Source: Henricia sp. BOLD:AAB3569 (Eukaryota; Echinodermata; Asteroidea; Spinulosida; Echinasteridae). From it: a stretch of DNA of 64,000 bases. Positions 22,239-34,200 of this stretch are shown here, piece by piece. The notes beneath the pieces were generated by a model. It did not search any database. It was not told the origin of the DNA and was given only the letters and a program-made list of their open reading frames with translations. The stretch is taken from NCBI GenBank assembly GCA_037783545.1, contig JBBELK010000525.1, forward strand, positions 2,232,001 through 2,296,000, written 5' to 3'. The position numbers and the translations under genes are program-made. Each line of letters opens with the position of its first letter. Within the stretch, counting starts at the first letter, position 1.

Positions 22239-25200
22239 CTATAACAGCTCCATAACCGGTCTGTCCTCTATGTCTCCAAGGAACAGAGTGCTGAAGACGT
22301 CATCAAAGAATTCCTTGCGATGCCAACATGCCCTCTCGCAGTCTGGGAAGTAGTTGCATTCCAGTAATACTGGCTGCATGATCTTGTTCCCTGCAGAAAC
22401 ACCATACAATCCGTCAGTAAAAACCCTTTACAGTCGCTGTAATAATATTGGCCACTAATCTTTAGTCGTTATTCATTATTACTATACTTCATAGTAATAA
22501 TAGGTAAACTGAAACGCAAAAGAAACTTACCACTTGTTTAAAATGTAATGAAATTGTAACAGTTCAAAATAAAACAAACCAACAATTGCTAATTGAAACA
22601 TTGGCATTTTATTGATGACATGTCAAGTTTTTGACCAAGATACACCATCTCATCAGTTTGTTCTACAGTAAAGAACAGAAGAGGGTGCAATGTCAGTCCC
22701 CTTTGCAATAGCGTGTGTGGCCACCATTGATTTGGATACAGGCAGTGCATCGTCGGCGCATACTGCCTACCAGTCTTTGGATGGATTGCTGCTGGATTCG
22801 TGGCATGTTGCTTGAAATGCCCATTTTGCACTGGCCTTTTTAACGCCAACATCAAGACATCACGTGCAGCTCATTACAATCATCCCATACCCCTTGGCTA
22901 ATCACTGACAGTCAAAACAGCTGTTCAACAGCTGTGCCATGAAGTGACCATTGAAGGTTCAAGTGACCTTCAGACACCGTTTGGTCTGACAGTGAGGACA
23001 CTATTGTCCACAAATAAGTTCACACATTACTACACGCAGTGTTATTGTTGCTATTTAAAGGTTTAAAAGGTGGTAAGTTTATTTTACGTTTCAGTATATT
23101 TTATATGATTGTTAGGTTAGGATGAAATTCATTTGCTGGAAAAATCTGAACAAGCTTCTTTAAATACACATACTACATACCAGCATCATTGGTATCCCAT
23201 TTGAGCATGATATCCAGTGCGTAGAAAGCCCGGGACCAGGGGCAATGGGCAATACCGCGAGGCGGTGACTGGACCACAGCGGCCTGGAACAACTCACGAA
23301 TCATGTCATGGATGTTGGACTCGACGTCATTCCAGTCGTAGTCGGGATTCTGCTGGTTGAAATGGGCTGGAAACTCGTGCCACAGCATCTGTACACAAGG
23401 GAAATATATTATTTCCCTAGATGAAAAATAATGAACAGATTGCCTAACTAGACAACAGTGTTGTGATCCCGTGCACAGGACTTTTTTAGAAAACCACCTT
23501 CGTTTGTCAATTTCAAGCATGAAATACCATTTTGGACGGAAATAAATTCATGTGGTGTTTGTTACCATTGCTATCAACACTTTGTGTAAGGTTTTTCTTG
23601 TCAACTCATGAAAAACAAAATTGGGTCATTGCAAATGATACAATGGGCCTTTAAAGCCAAAATTACAAGAACAGGGGTGGATTTGGCTTTTGGTTTGGGG
23701 GGTCTGGAAAATTTTGTAATTTACACGTCGGTGCTTTCTTCTGCAATCTAATGCACTTTAGAGGCTTTTTTTTAAAGGTTTCAGGAGATGGATTTTTAAT
23801 GCAATATTTTATTTATTACTTCATTAAACATTAGTTGTCTGCTGGAGGGAGGGGTTGCAACCCCCTCAAACCCCCACCCCGACGCACCCCCAGATCAGCC
23901 ACTGTGTTTTGCTAACTGTATTGTGGTTTTTGAGGCCATTTTCCACAAATTTGCGAGGATCTTTCAATGCAAACTGCATAACAGCCAACACTGATGAAAT
24001 ATTCCCGTGAGAAATTGTATTTGAAGAATTGAAAAGTGAAAATCACACACATGAAATGTGGTGTGAAATACTGAACAATTGCAAAGAAGTATGACAGCAA
24101 AAGTCACTAAGACTAAATAGGACTTAGTGGAAAAGGTCTTAGCGATAGGAGTTGACTGTGCTTAAGTCCTACAATAGGACTTAAGAACCCCCAAGATGTT
24201 TTTTTAGTGTTTCGATTAAAAACAAGCCTTTATTGCTTAGAATCCACTTACCAAAAAAAACGAAGAAAAAAAAGTGAAAATAAAAAAGTCGCATCACCGC
24301 GTCATTGTGGGAGACTTCAACTTACGCTAAACATGGCCTTATGTATATTTACTTGGCGTGCATTGCAAGGGAATATTCTTGTGCAAGACGAAGAATGGTA
24401 CCGGTACGTAATTTACAAAGACAGAGAAAACTGATTCTCTACCATCATTTGTGCATGAAAAAAACCAGACTATTCAAGGGTGATGAGCACAAGGGAGGTT
24501 GGATCCCATATCAAGTTTAAGTATTTTGATGTACGAGTAGTCCGTTTGAGTCCGGGTACTTTGATTCAACACTGCTAGACAACAGTGTAAATGCAGCATT
24601 TAAAAGTGACGCTTATGCCAAATTGTCTTAAACCTTTGTTTATAACTTTACCATCACAAAGACCCTACCTGGAAGAAGTTCTCCCCCGGTTCATCGACTG
24701 CGTAATTCATGACAGTGAAGTGCTTGCTGTAGTCATCCAAAGTATCCAGTGAAAATGGCCTTTTGGAAACAAAGACATGAAAGCTTTGTTTAAAGATATA
24801 CTGAAAGTCAAAAGAAACTTATCAATATATTATTTTCTATTTTCAGCAGAAAGGTCAAATTGGGCAGTTCACAAATAGAGAGGAACTCAAGCATTTCGTG
24901 TCCCAATTTCAGGTTACCAATAGGTGAAATTAACGTCATAAACGTTCCAACATAGAAGTATACAAAAATAGGAAATTGTTACAAACAGCGCACGCTATCT
25001 CCATGCGGGTGATCGAGGATGTGCGATATAAAAACCACCTTGTGTATAAGTCGGCTCAGTACCCTATCTTTGTTCCCCTAAACACTACTTCGCCCAAGCG
25101 GCAAAGCGGCATCACATGCACATGAACGCGTGTGAAACTGCGCTATACCCCAACTGGCAGCATTACATATGCATGAAAGTGCTTGGGCGAATTGGCATCT

Positions 25201-28200
25201 GGGCGAAGTGGTTGAGGGCGAATTGGTCATGGCAAATTGGTTTTTGGGCGAAGTGATTGTAAAAACTCACGATCTTGGGAGACTACGGAAACTACCAGTA
25301 CAATTTTGGACGACATGAAACCTGCACCGAAAGAATTTCTGTATGTACAGGTACTTCACAAAAAGTACTTATTGTTATGCCATAATAGAAAAGTACTCGG
25401 TAATTTCGCTCGTTGAGTATTTTCATGACTCGAGCGGTATATTCTCATATCACCCTCAAAGCCATCCAATATTATTATTGTTACATAAAATGAAGCTTTG
25501 TTTTAAAAGATTTCCGCGAGATTTTTGTCTGTTTGGTGTTGAAAACTTCAGTTTACAACTGCATGTGCTTTTGTTATTGTTGTACAGTATTTTTGTTTTA
25601 CTGTACTCTTGCGCCCGTAGCACGCACGCGCAATCCATTCACTTGATGCACGACACGCATGTACGCGTGTGCTTGGGGCTCTGTGTTGCACAGTGTCAGA
25701 AACGCACGGTATCCGCAAAAGCTTCATTTTATATTTATTTATTTATTTACCACATCCAACAGCGGAGGGACCGCCAATTACAGGAATGGGAGCAAGTGTG
25801 GTTGAGTGCCTTGCTCAAGGGCACAGGTGCCACAACCCGTCACGGCCAGGAATCGGACCTACATTCTAGTACTAGCACAGGAACTTAAGTTTGACGCACT
25901 AGACCGCTCGGCCATAACACCCCAAGTCCCTGCTTGATTCCATGGGGGTTTCCCCTATGATACAGAATTGTGTAAGGGGTTTCCTTTACACAATTCTTCA
26001 GCATAATACCGAATACCGCGGTATTTTTATCACGGCATACCGCGGTGTTCCATAACCCAATACCGCACAAGCTTACAATGATATATTCTCTCAGGTTTTC
26101 CCTAAGAACACAACTTTTTCTCTCAATGCTACATTGATGCATAACTGAGCAAACAGTTATTGTTTTGGTGCCTATCACAATAAAAAATAAACAACCAAAC
26201 ATGGGATGAAGAGAAAAATCATATGGTCATCATCGGGATTCGAACTCAACACCATTGTCACACCGGCCAAATGCAATTATTGACTTACTTGTTCGCAAAC
26301 CTGAGCCAAAAGATCTTGTAGACATACAGTTTCAGAGGTTTGACGGACGTGAGCAGCACGATGTAGCGTATGTCAAATTTAACAGGACCAACACCATCGC
26401 GAATGAAGAGAACTGGGTTGGTTAAGTACTCACATGCAACCTGCAAAGGGCAATCATTAAATTATTTAAAAATGACATTAATTAAGACAAAGAAATAATA
26501 ATAAATGATCGGGTACATTTTGAAATTAATTTTGAACCAAGCTTTAAAAAATTTGGGTTTGTCCTCAGACATGTGCCCCCAGTTGAACTTCATGAAACAA
26601 ACTGTTTTCAGTTTTAGTAAAAAATAGTTTACATGATTGTTAAACTGTTCCAAATAGTTTTATCCCCCTGTGTGATTGAAGATATTCATGATAAAAACCA
26701 ACCTGAGCAAAAATGAGCTCCGTACTTAGTCTAACTTTTGAGAAAACAGTCAAAAAAGGATTTACGGTACAGTCATTTCGCCCCAAAACCACTTAGCCCT
26801 GAACCAACTCGCCCTTAACCACGGCCCGTGCACAAGGTTGTTTTGGGGTGAAGTGGCTTTTATGCGAAGTAGTTTGGACGAGGTGGTTTGGGGGCAAAAT
26901 GGCACTTGGGTGAAGTGGTTTTGGGGCAAATTGAATTTACGTCTCGCGAGATGAAAAATAATTGTTTTGCTCATTTCTCAAAGACTATAGCACTTCAGAC
27001 AAAACTATTTCAGGGGAAGTTTCCTGCCATCATCATGTTTATATTATGTAAGTTATGTGTAAATCTGTGAACATTTCTGATTCTTCGAGATACCAATCAT
27101 GTGTACTGCTTTTAACTGTCTGGGTACACCCCGAGTAAATAAATATTTTAAAGCTCCATCAACTGAGGTATTCAGTTTTATTTCATCAACCGGTAAATTA
27201 GCGTTCAGTTAATACACTGTGAATGCAGACTAAATAAAATTTCCAAAAAAATTAAATAATAATAATAAATAAAAAATAATAAATAAATAAATAAATAAAT
27301 AAAATGACACTTTAAAAATTAGATCAGGAAGTATTTCAAAATTAAGTGAAAAAAACGAGTTCCTTTGGCACACTAATTGAAATCATCCAACCCTTCGTTC
27401 TTACCTTTGGTACTTGAGTTTCTGTCTGTCTGATAATTTGACTAAGATCGTCTGTTACAGTGGTGTCCAGAGCTCGAGCAAGGTTAAAGGGTTTGCAGAT
27501 CCAAATATTGGGTTCTCCTCTAAACAAGATTTGAATAAATAAAAACAAAACAATTCTGAGTATCAGTTAAAAGTAAGTGAGCATCAAATAAAAATGACAA
27601 GTTTTAGAGTGCTTCTAAGTGCTTCACAGAAATCACAGAAGTCGTGCAAAATTTCTACAATTTTTTTAAAATTATTCAGGTCCATGAAATGCCACTTTAA
27701 TTGACAAATATATAAAGTGTAACTCATGAGTATTTTATGAAACAAAACAAACAAAAAGCCATCAGGTTTAATTTTCAGAGAGGGTATTTTCAAAATAATC
27801 CAGTGAATACTAACTTTTTCTGCTGTTGCTGAAAGTATGACACAAACTGCGGTAAATTATTCCAGAGGTCATAGGTCACCGGCAGCCATTTTGGAGGTAT
27901 CCACGCCCCTGATTGGTCTTGTGTCCCAGCTCGTCTCGATGTCAGGGCCAGCATATCTTTGGTGACGACCAGCTTCTCCCCAGGGAACTGACTAATGTAT
28001 TGATGGGTTTCATTGGATAACTTTCTGAATGGAGTGTAATAGATGTAAAAAAAAGTTGATATGTCAACACTGGCTGGCCTATAGCAGCTTTGATGGCTTC
28101 TGACAGGTACTTAAGGCCTTTTCCCACTAGAACGCCAAACCCCGGGGCGAACTCACCATTGGGCCACCCCAGGGTGACTCACCCCAGGGTGACTCACCCC

Positions 28201-31200
28201 CCGAGTTCAACCCCACGTCGATTCACATTTGTTGTTCTGAATCTCGCCCCGGGGCGAAATCACCCCGGAGATTGGTACCTCATCCCTCACTTTCCCACTA
28301 CCGTTCTTGCCCCGGGGAAAGTGTCTCGCCCTGGGGCCAATTTTTTTAACCCTGGTCCCGAGCAGGGTTGAACTCGCCCCGGGGAATGAGCAATCTCGGG
28401 GGTGGCTCGGGGGTGGCTCGGGGATGGCGCTGGGGTGAGACTTGTAAGTGGAAATCAGGACTTATTTTAACCCCGGTGTCACCCCAGGGCCACCCCTTAG
28501 ATTTTGTCTAGTGGGAAAAGGCTGTTAATAAAACATTGACTTAAAGAAAACGGTCAAATAGATTCTGGTTTTAAGGTATGCTTAAATTTTCAGGCAGTTT
28601 CTGATGCAATTTTTTGTTACATGGCACATAAGACAAAAAAATGTTTAATGACAGAGTTTTGTGCGTATTTAGTTTGTTAGATTAGCCAGATTTAACTTTC
28701 CAAAGTGACAGCTCACAAAGTCAAATTTGACCAGGAGGGGTCACACCAAAACTCTTACATCTCCACAGGTCTTTGAAAGTCACAAGATATATAAAAATAT
28801 TTAGTCCATATTCGGGGTAATTTACAATTATCAGATTGGTAGTTTAAAACAGATTCACTTTTTATGAATTAAGCCTGAGCTGAAAGTCTTGCTTTCAGTG
28901 TTCCAGGCAAGTTTTTCACAAGGTCTTCACAAGGACATCACAATGCCTAGGCAAACCATAACAATTCCATGGGTCCATGCCAAGCTACACACCGTTTATT
29001 ATTATTATTATTTATTTCTGGTATTCATACCAAGGATTCCTTAAAAGTGCCCATTGCACTGTCACTCGCAAGCGTGAGGAGAACCATGAAGAATTAGAAA
29101 TGGCCAGAGACACCGGGGAATCCCCTTGCTCTTCACGAAAGAATGCTCTGGGATCTTTAAAGTGCGTTACCGTTACCTAACACACTGGACCAACGACTTT
29201 ACATTCCTTCCGAAGGATGGAGCAAGTGTGGTTGAGTGCCTTGCTCAAGGGCACAGGTACCGCAGCCGAGGGGAGGTTCGAACCCACAACCCCAAGTTTT
29301 CACCTATGATTGCGAGTCAATGACCCAAACAACTTGGCCACGGTACCCCACAAAATGAAATGCAAGAATGAATCATTTTGTGTGTGTTCATCCTTTGTGA
29401 CTGGTGGCTAGACTAAATGGTGAAATTTTATCATGATGGCTATTTCAGACAGCTTTGTGACAGCCTTGTGAGTGCCTTGTGGTGGCCTTGTGACGACCTT
29501 CTGATGACCTTGTGACGACCTTGTTACTGTAAAAACCACAAGACTTCTTTGTTACCTAAAATCCCTGAAAGTCTTCTCCACGAACAAAATATCAGCATCT
29601 TCTTCCTTGTCGACAAAGGTAAACCGCGGATGGCGAAGATTTGATAAAGCTTGCTGGTGGTCGCTGTAGACTTTGAGCTGACCAGACACATCTCGAAGCA
29701 CGGGACTGTCGCCAACCTCTGGAAGGGTGCAGTTAACGACCCGGGTCATGTAATCCAGGTCAGGTTCTGGCTGATCGGTGTTTATGTGAGTCAGGTCACT
29801 GGGTCGCCACGGTAATAGATGAATCTGGCGCATTAATGGGTCTTGGTGTGGGAATGCGTAGTCTACTGTTACATCATCTGGAAGAGAATACAACACAGTC
29901 AAAGCAAGTTATTTGGCCTTTGATCCTCGTTAACGAGATATCCTTGGGACTTTGCAAATTACCTTGTTATAACAGGAACATTGTATTATCAGGAATGAAA
30001 ACAATGAAGATCAGGGATTTGAGATATAAAACTTCCCTTGTTATAAGCAGAATGTTGTATCAACTGTGCTCTTATTATTAAGGTTCCACAGTACATGCAT
30101 TTGCTTTATATTAAAGGCACAGGCTCGTCAGCAATGCGCGCGCGCCAAATTCGTGCGACGAAATACGCAGCTCCATAGCAAAGGCATGGAGCTGCGTATT
30201 TCGTGGCACGAATTTGGCGCGCGCGCATTGCCGACGAGCCTGTGCCTTTAACTTCACATTATTACTTTTTTTTCACTTTAACATTTATTTGTTGAAATGC
30301 AAGTGGAGTGATGGAAATAGTTTGTGCCTGCCTAATGTATTCTGAACAAGTACACTGGCCACAAGATTTGAGTGTAAAAAATCTAGAAGTCCTACAGCAA
30401 ACAAGTAATAGAAATGATAATTTTCATTTATTAGCTTCTTTTAATGAGTTTATAGACCTTACAAGAGTTTTCTACCAAAACATCAAGATACACAGGTGGG
30501 TGGCAGCCAACAGCCAGAGACACTGGGTGATCCCCTTACTCTTTACGAAAGAATGTTTCTGGAATCTTTTAAGTGTGTACTGGGCCACTGGCTATACATC
30601 AATTTTAAAGTATAGAGCAATTGTGATTTCAGTGACTTGCTTAAAGGCAAACGTACCACGACAAGGTATTGAACACAGAACATCGGGGGCGCGTTCAATA
30701 GCACAATACCTAAGCTGGTATTGGCCATACCGGCATACGGAAAACGTTGAACGCACTGTATTCCCAATACATATTGCATTCCAACAATCCCAACTCGAAT
30801 GTGATACGCTTTCCATACCAAGATGGCGGACAGGCAAATTGCGGCTACGACCTCGAGGTTTCAAGTTAATATTTTGCTTCAACATTCGGCGTACGGAGCA
30901 GATTTTCAAAGTGTTTATTCTTAGACTGTGGATGACCATCGCCAGCTAAGTTAGCAGATTTGATTTGCAATTTAATTGTCAGAATCTTCGCGTTAAGCAT
31001 GCAGCCGTATAGACTTGAAATCGTATGTTTTGGGATGTAGTCGTTCAATAAGCTGTTTTGGTTGCAGCATACCGACGCTGCCATACATATTTCGGTATTG
31101 TGCTGTTGAACACACCTCTGGTTTTCACTTTTCACCAGAGTATTACAAAACTACTATTATTAAACTACTTGACCACCGTACCCCACTCTGTGGTGTGTCA

Positions 31201-34200
31201 TATATGGTCACTACCAAACTCAAGTCTAGTATCCAACTCACCTCCATAGTCCAAGTCTGTTATTGGAAACAGCAGCGTGTAGGCAATCTTGTGAGGAATG
31301 TAATAGAATGGCACCAGTCTGCAGGTCGGCGTATCGGAATGTTGGATCTTAGAACCAAACTCATCTAAGATGTACCATACGGGTTGCTTATCCTCTGCTT
31401 GAAATCCCTGTATGATTGCATGTAAATATTCGGTATGGTTTAGAAAAAAAGAAACAAAAATAATATGAGCGAAAAACTGAGGAGGCTGAGAGATGTAACA
31501 TTTTTATCGATCATTTACGTTTCTGGCAATGCTGACTGCATCAGCCTCTGTAAGAGGCAGGTGCAGGGTGTGCCACTCTACCCGAAGTACTCCGTGAGAA
31601 CCTGCACTTCTGGGACTGTTTATGAAATGCTTGGTTCCAGTGTTCAGCTCATCCCACGCAGGTTTAATCACGTTGAAACCCAACAAAATCGGTTTTCTTG
31701 TAGTCCTCAACAACATGATTCTCTCAGAAACAGAAAATGTCACATTTCAATGCTGTGGGAATCACTTTGTTCAAACAGGTCCACTTGGACCCGGACGGAC
31801 GAAAGAACTGAAGAGGAACATTTGTTGAAAGTGATTCCATAGTGATTAGTCAATCTTTGTTTTGTTATCCACAAGTTCACTGTAATCAACAAACTTCTCT
31901 TCTGCTCGGGAATTGATATTTTAAGAAAAATTTTGTATTTCTTTTTTGGAGGGAGGATGGGTTTTATGCTAACTCATTTTTGTGACGACTGGCAACTCAT
32001 TTTTTTGATGACTGGCGACTCATCAGAAAAATAGCCCACATACCTCGGCATTGATGCTGTATGTGCGGCTAAACTTCCAGGATTCTCGTAGCACTCGGTC
32101 AATGCACCGTTTTTGGTCCTCGTCCTCTGACTGGCTGAGGCCCATCAATCCCATCATCCTTTGCAGGAGGCCAGGGACGGTCTCAAGCCATCTCCGGGCT
32201 TCACCGACGCGATACGTCCAGGCGTGGTCTATCGAATAGATACTGAAACAAAAAGTGTTGGCATAAAAATGGTGTCCTCACAACCAAGATGGGAATAAAA
32301 ATCATTTTTAAAAGCTAAAAGTAAAAGGCTAAGAAACGAGTTTTATGAGTTTTCATTTTAGATCCAATTTTATATCTGGATGCTAAGATTTTCTCTTGTT
32401 AAACATAGGCTATAATCCCTGATAATACAAGATAATCTGCAAAATGTGCAAAGTAACAAGCACCTCTAATTAACAAGGTTCCATTATTAAACATGTGTTG
32501 ACTGATGTGGTGTGGGATATGGAGTTTTAACACCAGAGGGAGCTCATAGCCCGCGAGGCAACGCCGAGGGTGCTATGAGCTCCCGAGGGTGTTAAAACCC
32601 ATAACCCACATTACACCAGTCAACAATTGTTTTGTTATATCCCGTCTTGGTCTCCGTGCAGAATATCTTCTGTATTATTTAAACTGTACAAAAAGTTCAG
32701 TGAAATTTGGAGTATCGAGGTGCTTGATGTCCTCTTCGAAACGACTCAAAAACTATTTTTTTTTTTTTCGTCGGAGAATTTTTGTCACTAGTGTCCGTAT
32801 CCAGTCTTAGGCTAACCTGGGATTGAGACAGATTTGCTGGGAAAGGTTGGTTTGCAAAATACACTCTATCGTAAAAATGCTGCAAAAGTAATCTTAGACT
32901 GCATGTACGTACCGCCGCCGACACTGTCCTGACAAAATCGTCTGCACGCGATGTACCAGTTTGTTATTTTGGCGCACAGCATGTGGAATATTGAAGCAAT
33001 GTGCGTGCGCGTTGTGTGTGCCTTTGGTGGGCGTAACGTGCAGTTTATTTTACCAATGAGTGCCTTAGTACAGCGCGTTATGCGTGCTATGGAGACGCAC
33101 AACGCTCACAGCAGGTTGATATGAAGAAAGTTTGCATACACGCGGAGGGTGATATGAAAAACATTTGCATACGGCAGGGTGATATGAAGAAAGTTTGGAT
33201 CTGTCAGTGGTATTCAGTTGTTTTTATGCACTGGACATGTGACCGTTCTGGACCAATGAAATTGCAGTATTCTAAGACGGGATATAACAAAGTAATTTGA
33301 AGACCTAGTCTTTTTTACATTGCTGGAGTTGGAGGGAATCTTTTTATTTTATTTTTGTATAATTTCTGTTATTTTTTTATTTAAATTGTTTGTTTTTTTT
33401 AAACTGAACAATTTTCAGAAAGCCATATCATCATGTTTGTTTATTATAAATAATAAACAAACAGGATGATGGCTTTCCTAAGATTATTCAGTTATCGGAA
33501 CAAACCCTGTTACAGGTCAAGAACATTAAAACAAATAAAAATGCTGAACATGTTATACATGTAGGCTTAAAATGGCACTAAATTGCATAATTTGCAACAG
33601 ATACCTATCTTCACTGGATGCATCCAGTCCATCCTCATCACAAACAACAACTTTCAGTTTCTGCGTTTTAGCATCTCCCGATTCTTTGCCACCAGTTTCT
33701 TCATCGTCTGCAGTCTCTTCTTCTGTTTCCTCATCTGCCTTATGTTCGTTATTCCTGCTACTATCATCTTTCATGTAAGTTATCATAAACTTCTCTCCAG
33801 CATCAAACACCTGCAAAAGATGGGTACCACATAGGCCTACAGGGTCAGTCAGACAGAAAACAAATTCTTTTTGTTTCGTAAATTTATATCTATACAAGCC
33901 TTTTCGGGGTTTTCCGCGCACAATGCATCCCAAAGCCAAAGGTCAGGTGTACCGATAGATTAGTTCCCGATCCTATCGCTTATTGCGAAACGCCATCTAG
34001 CGAAAGTATAGGATCGGGAACCAATCCAATCTATAGAATTGGTTCCCCTTGACCTTTGACATGCATTGTGCTATTTGTGCACAGAAAACCCCCAAAAGGC
34101 TTAGATAGAGCCCCATAGGTTTGCGTAGTTTTGATGCGCGTCACTTTGAGAAAAAGCGGTATGAAAAGTAAATGGATTACAAAAATCACAACATGACAAA

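Noticed and set aside
30308-30949. 213-codon plus-strand open frame
   Set aside because: It crosses a SINE-like repeat and the MITE inserted in it, lies in a TTLL12 intron, and has no domain similarity.
33572-33834. Ser-rich plus-strand open frames
   Set aside because: Antisense shadows of the acidic TTLL12 exon 33605-33810.
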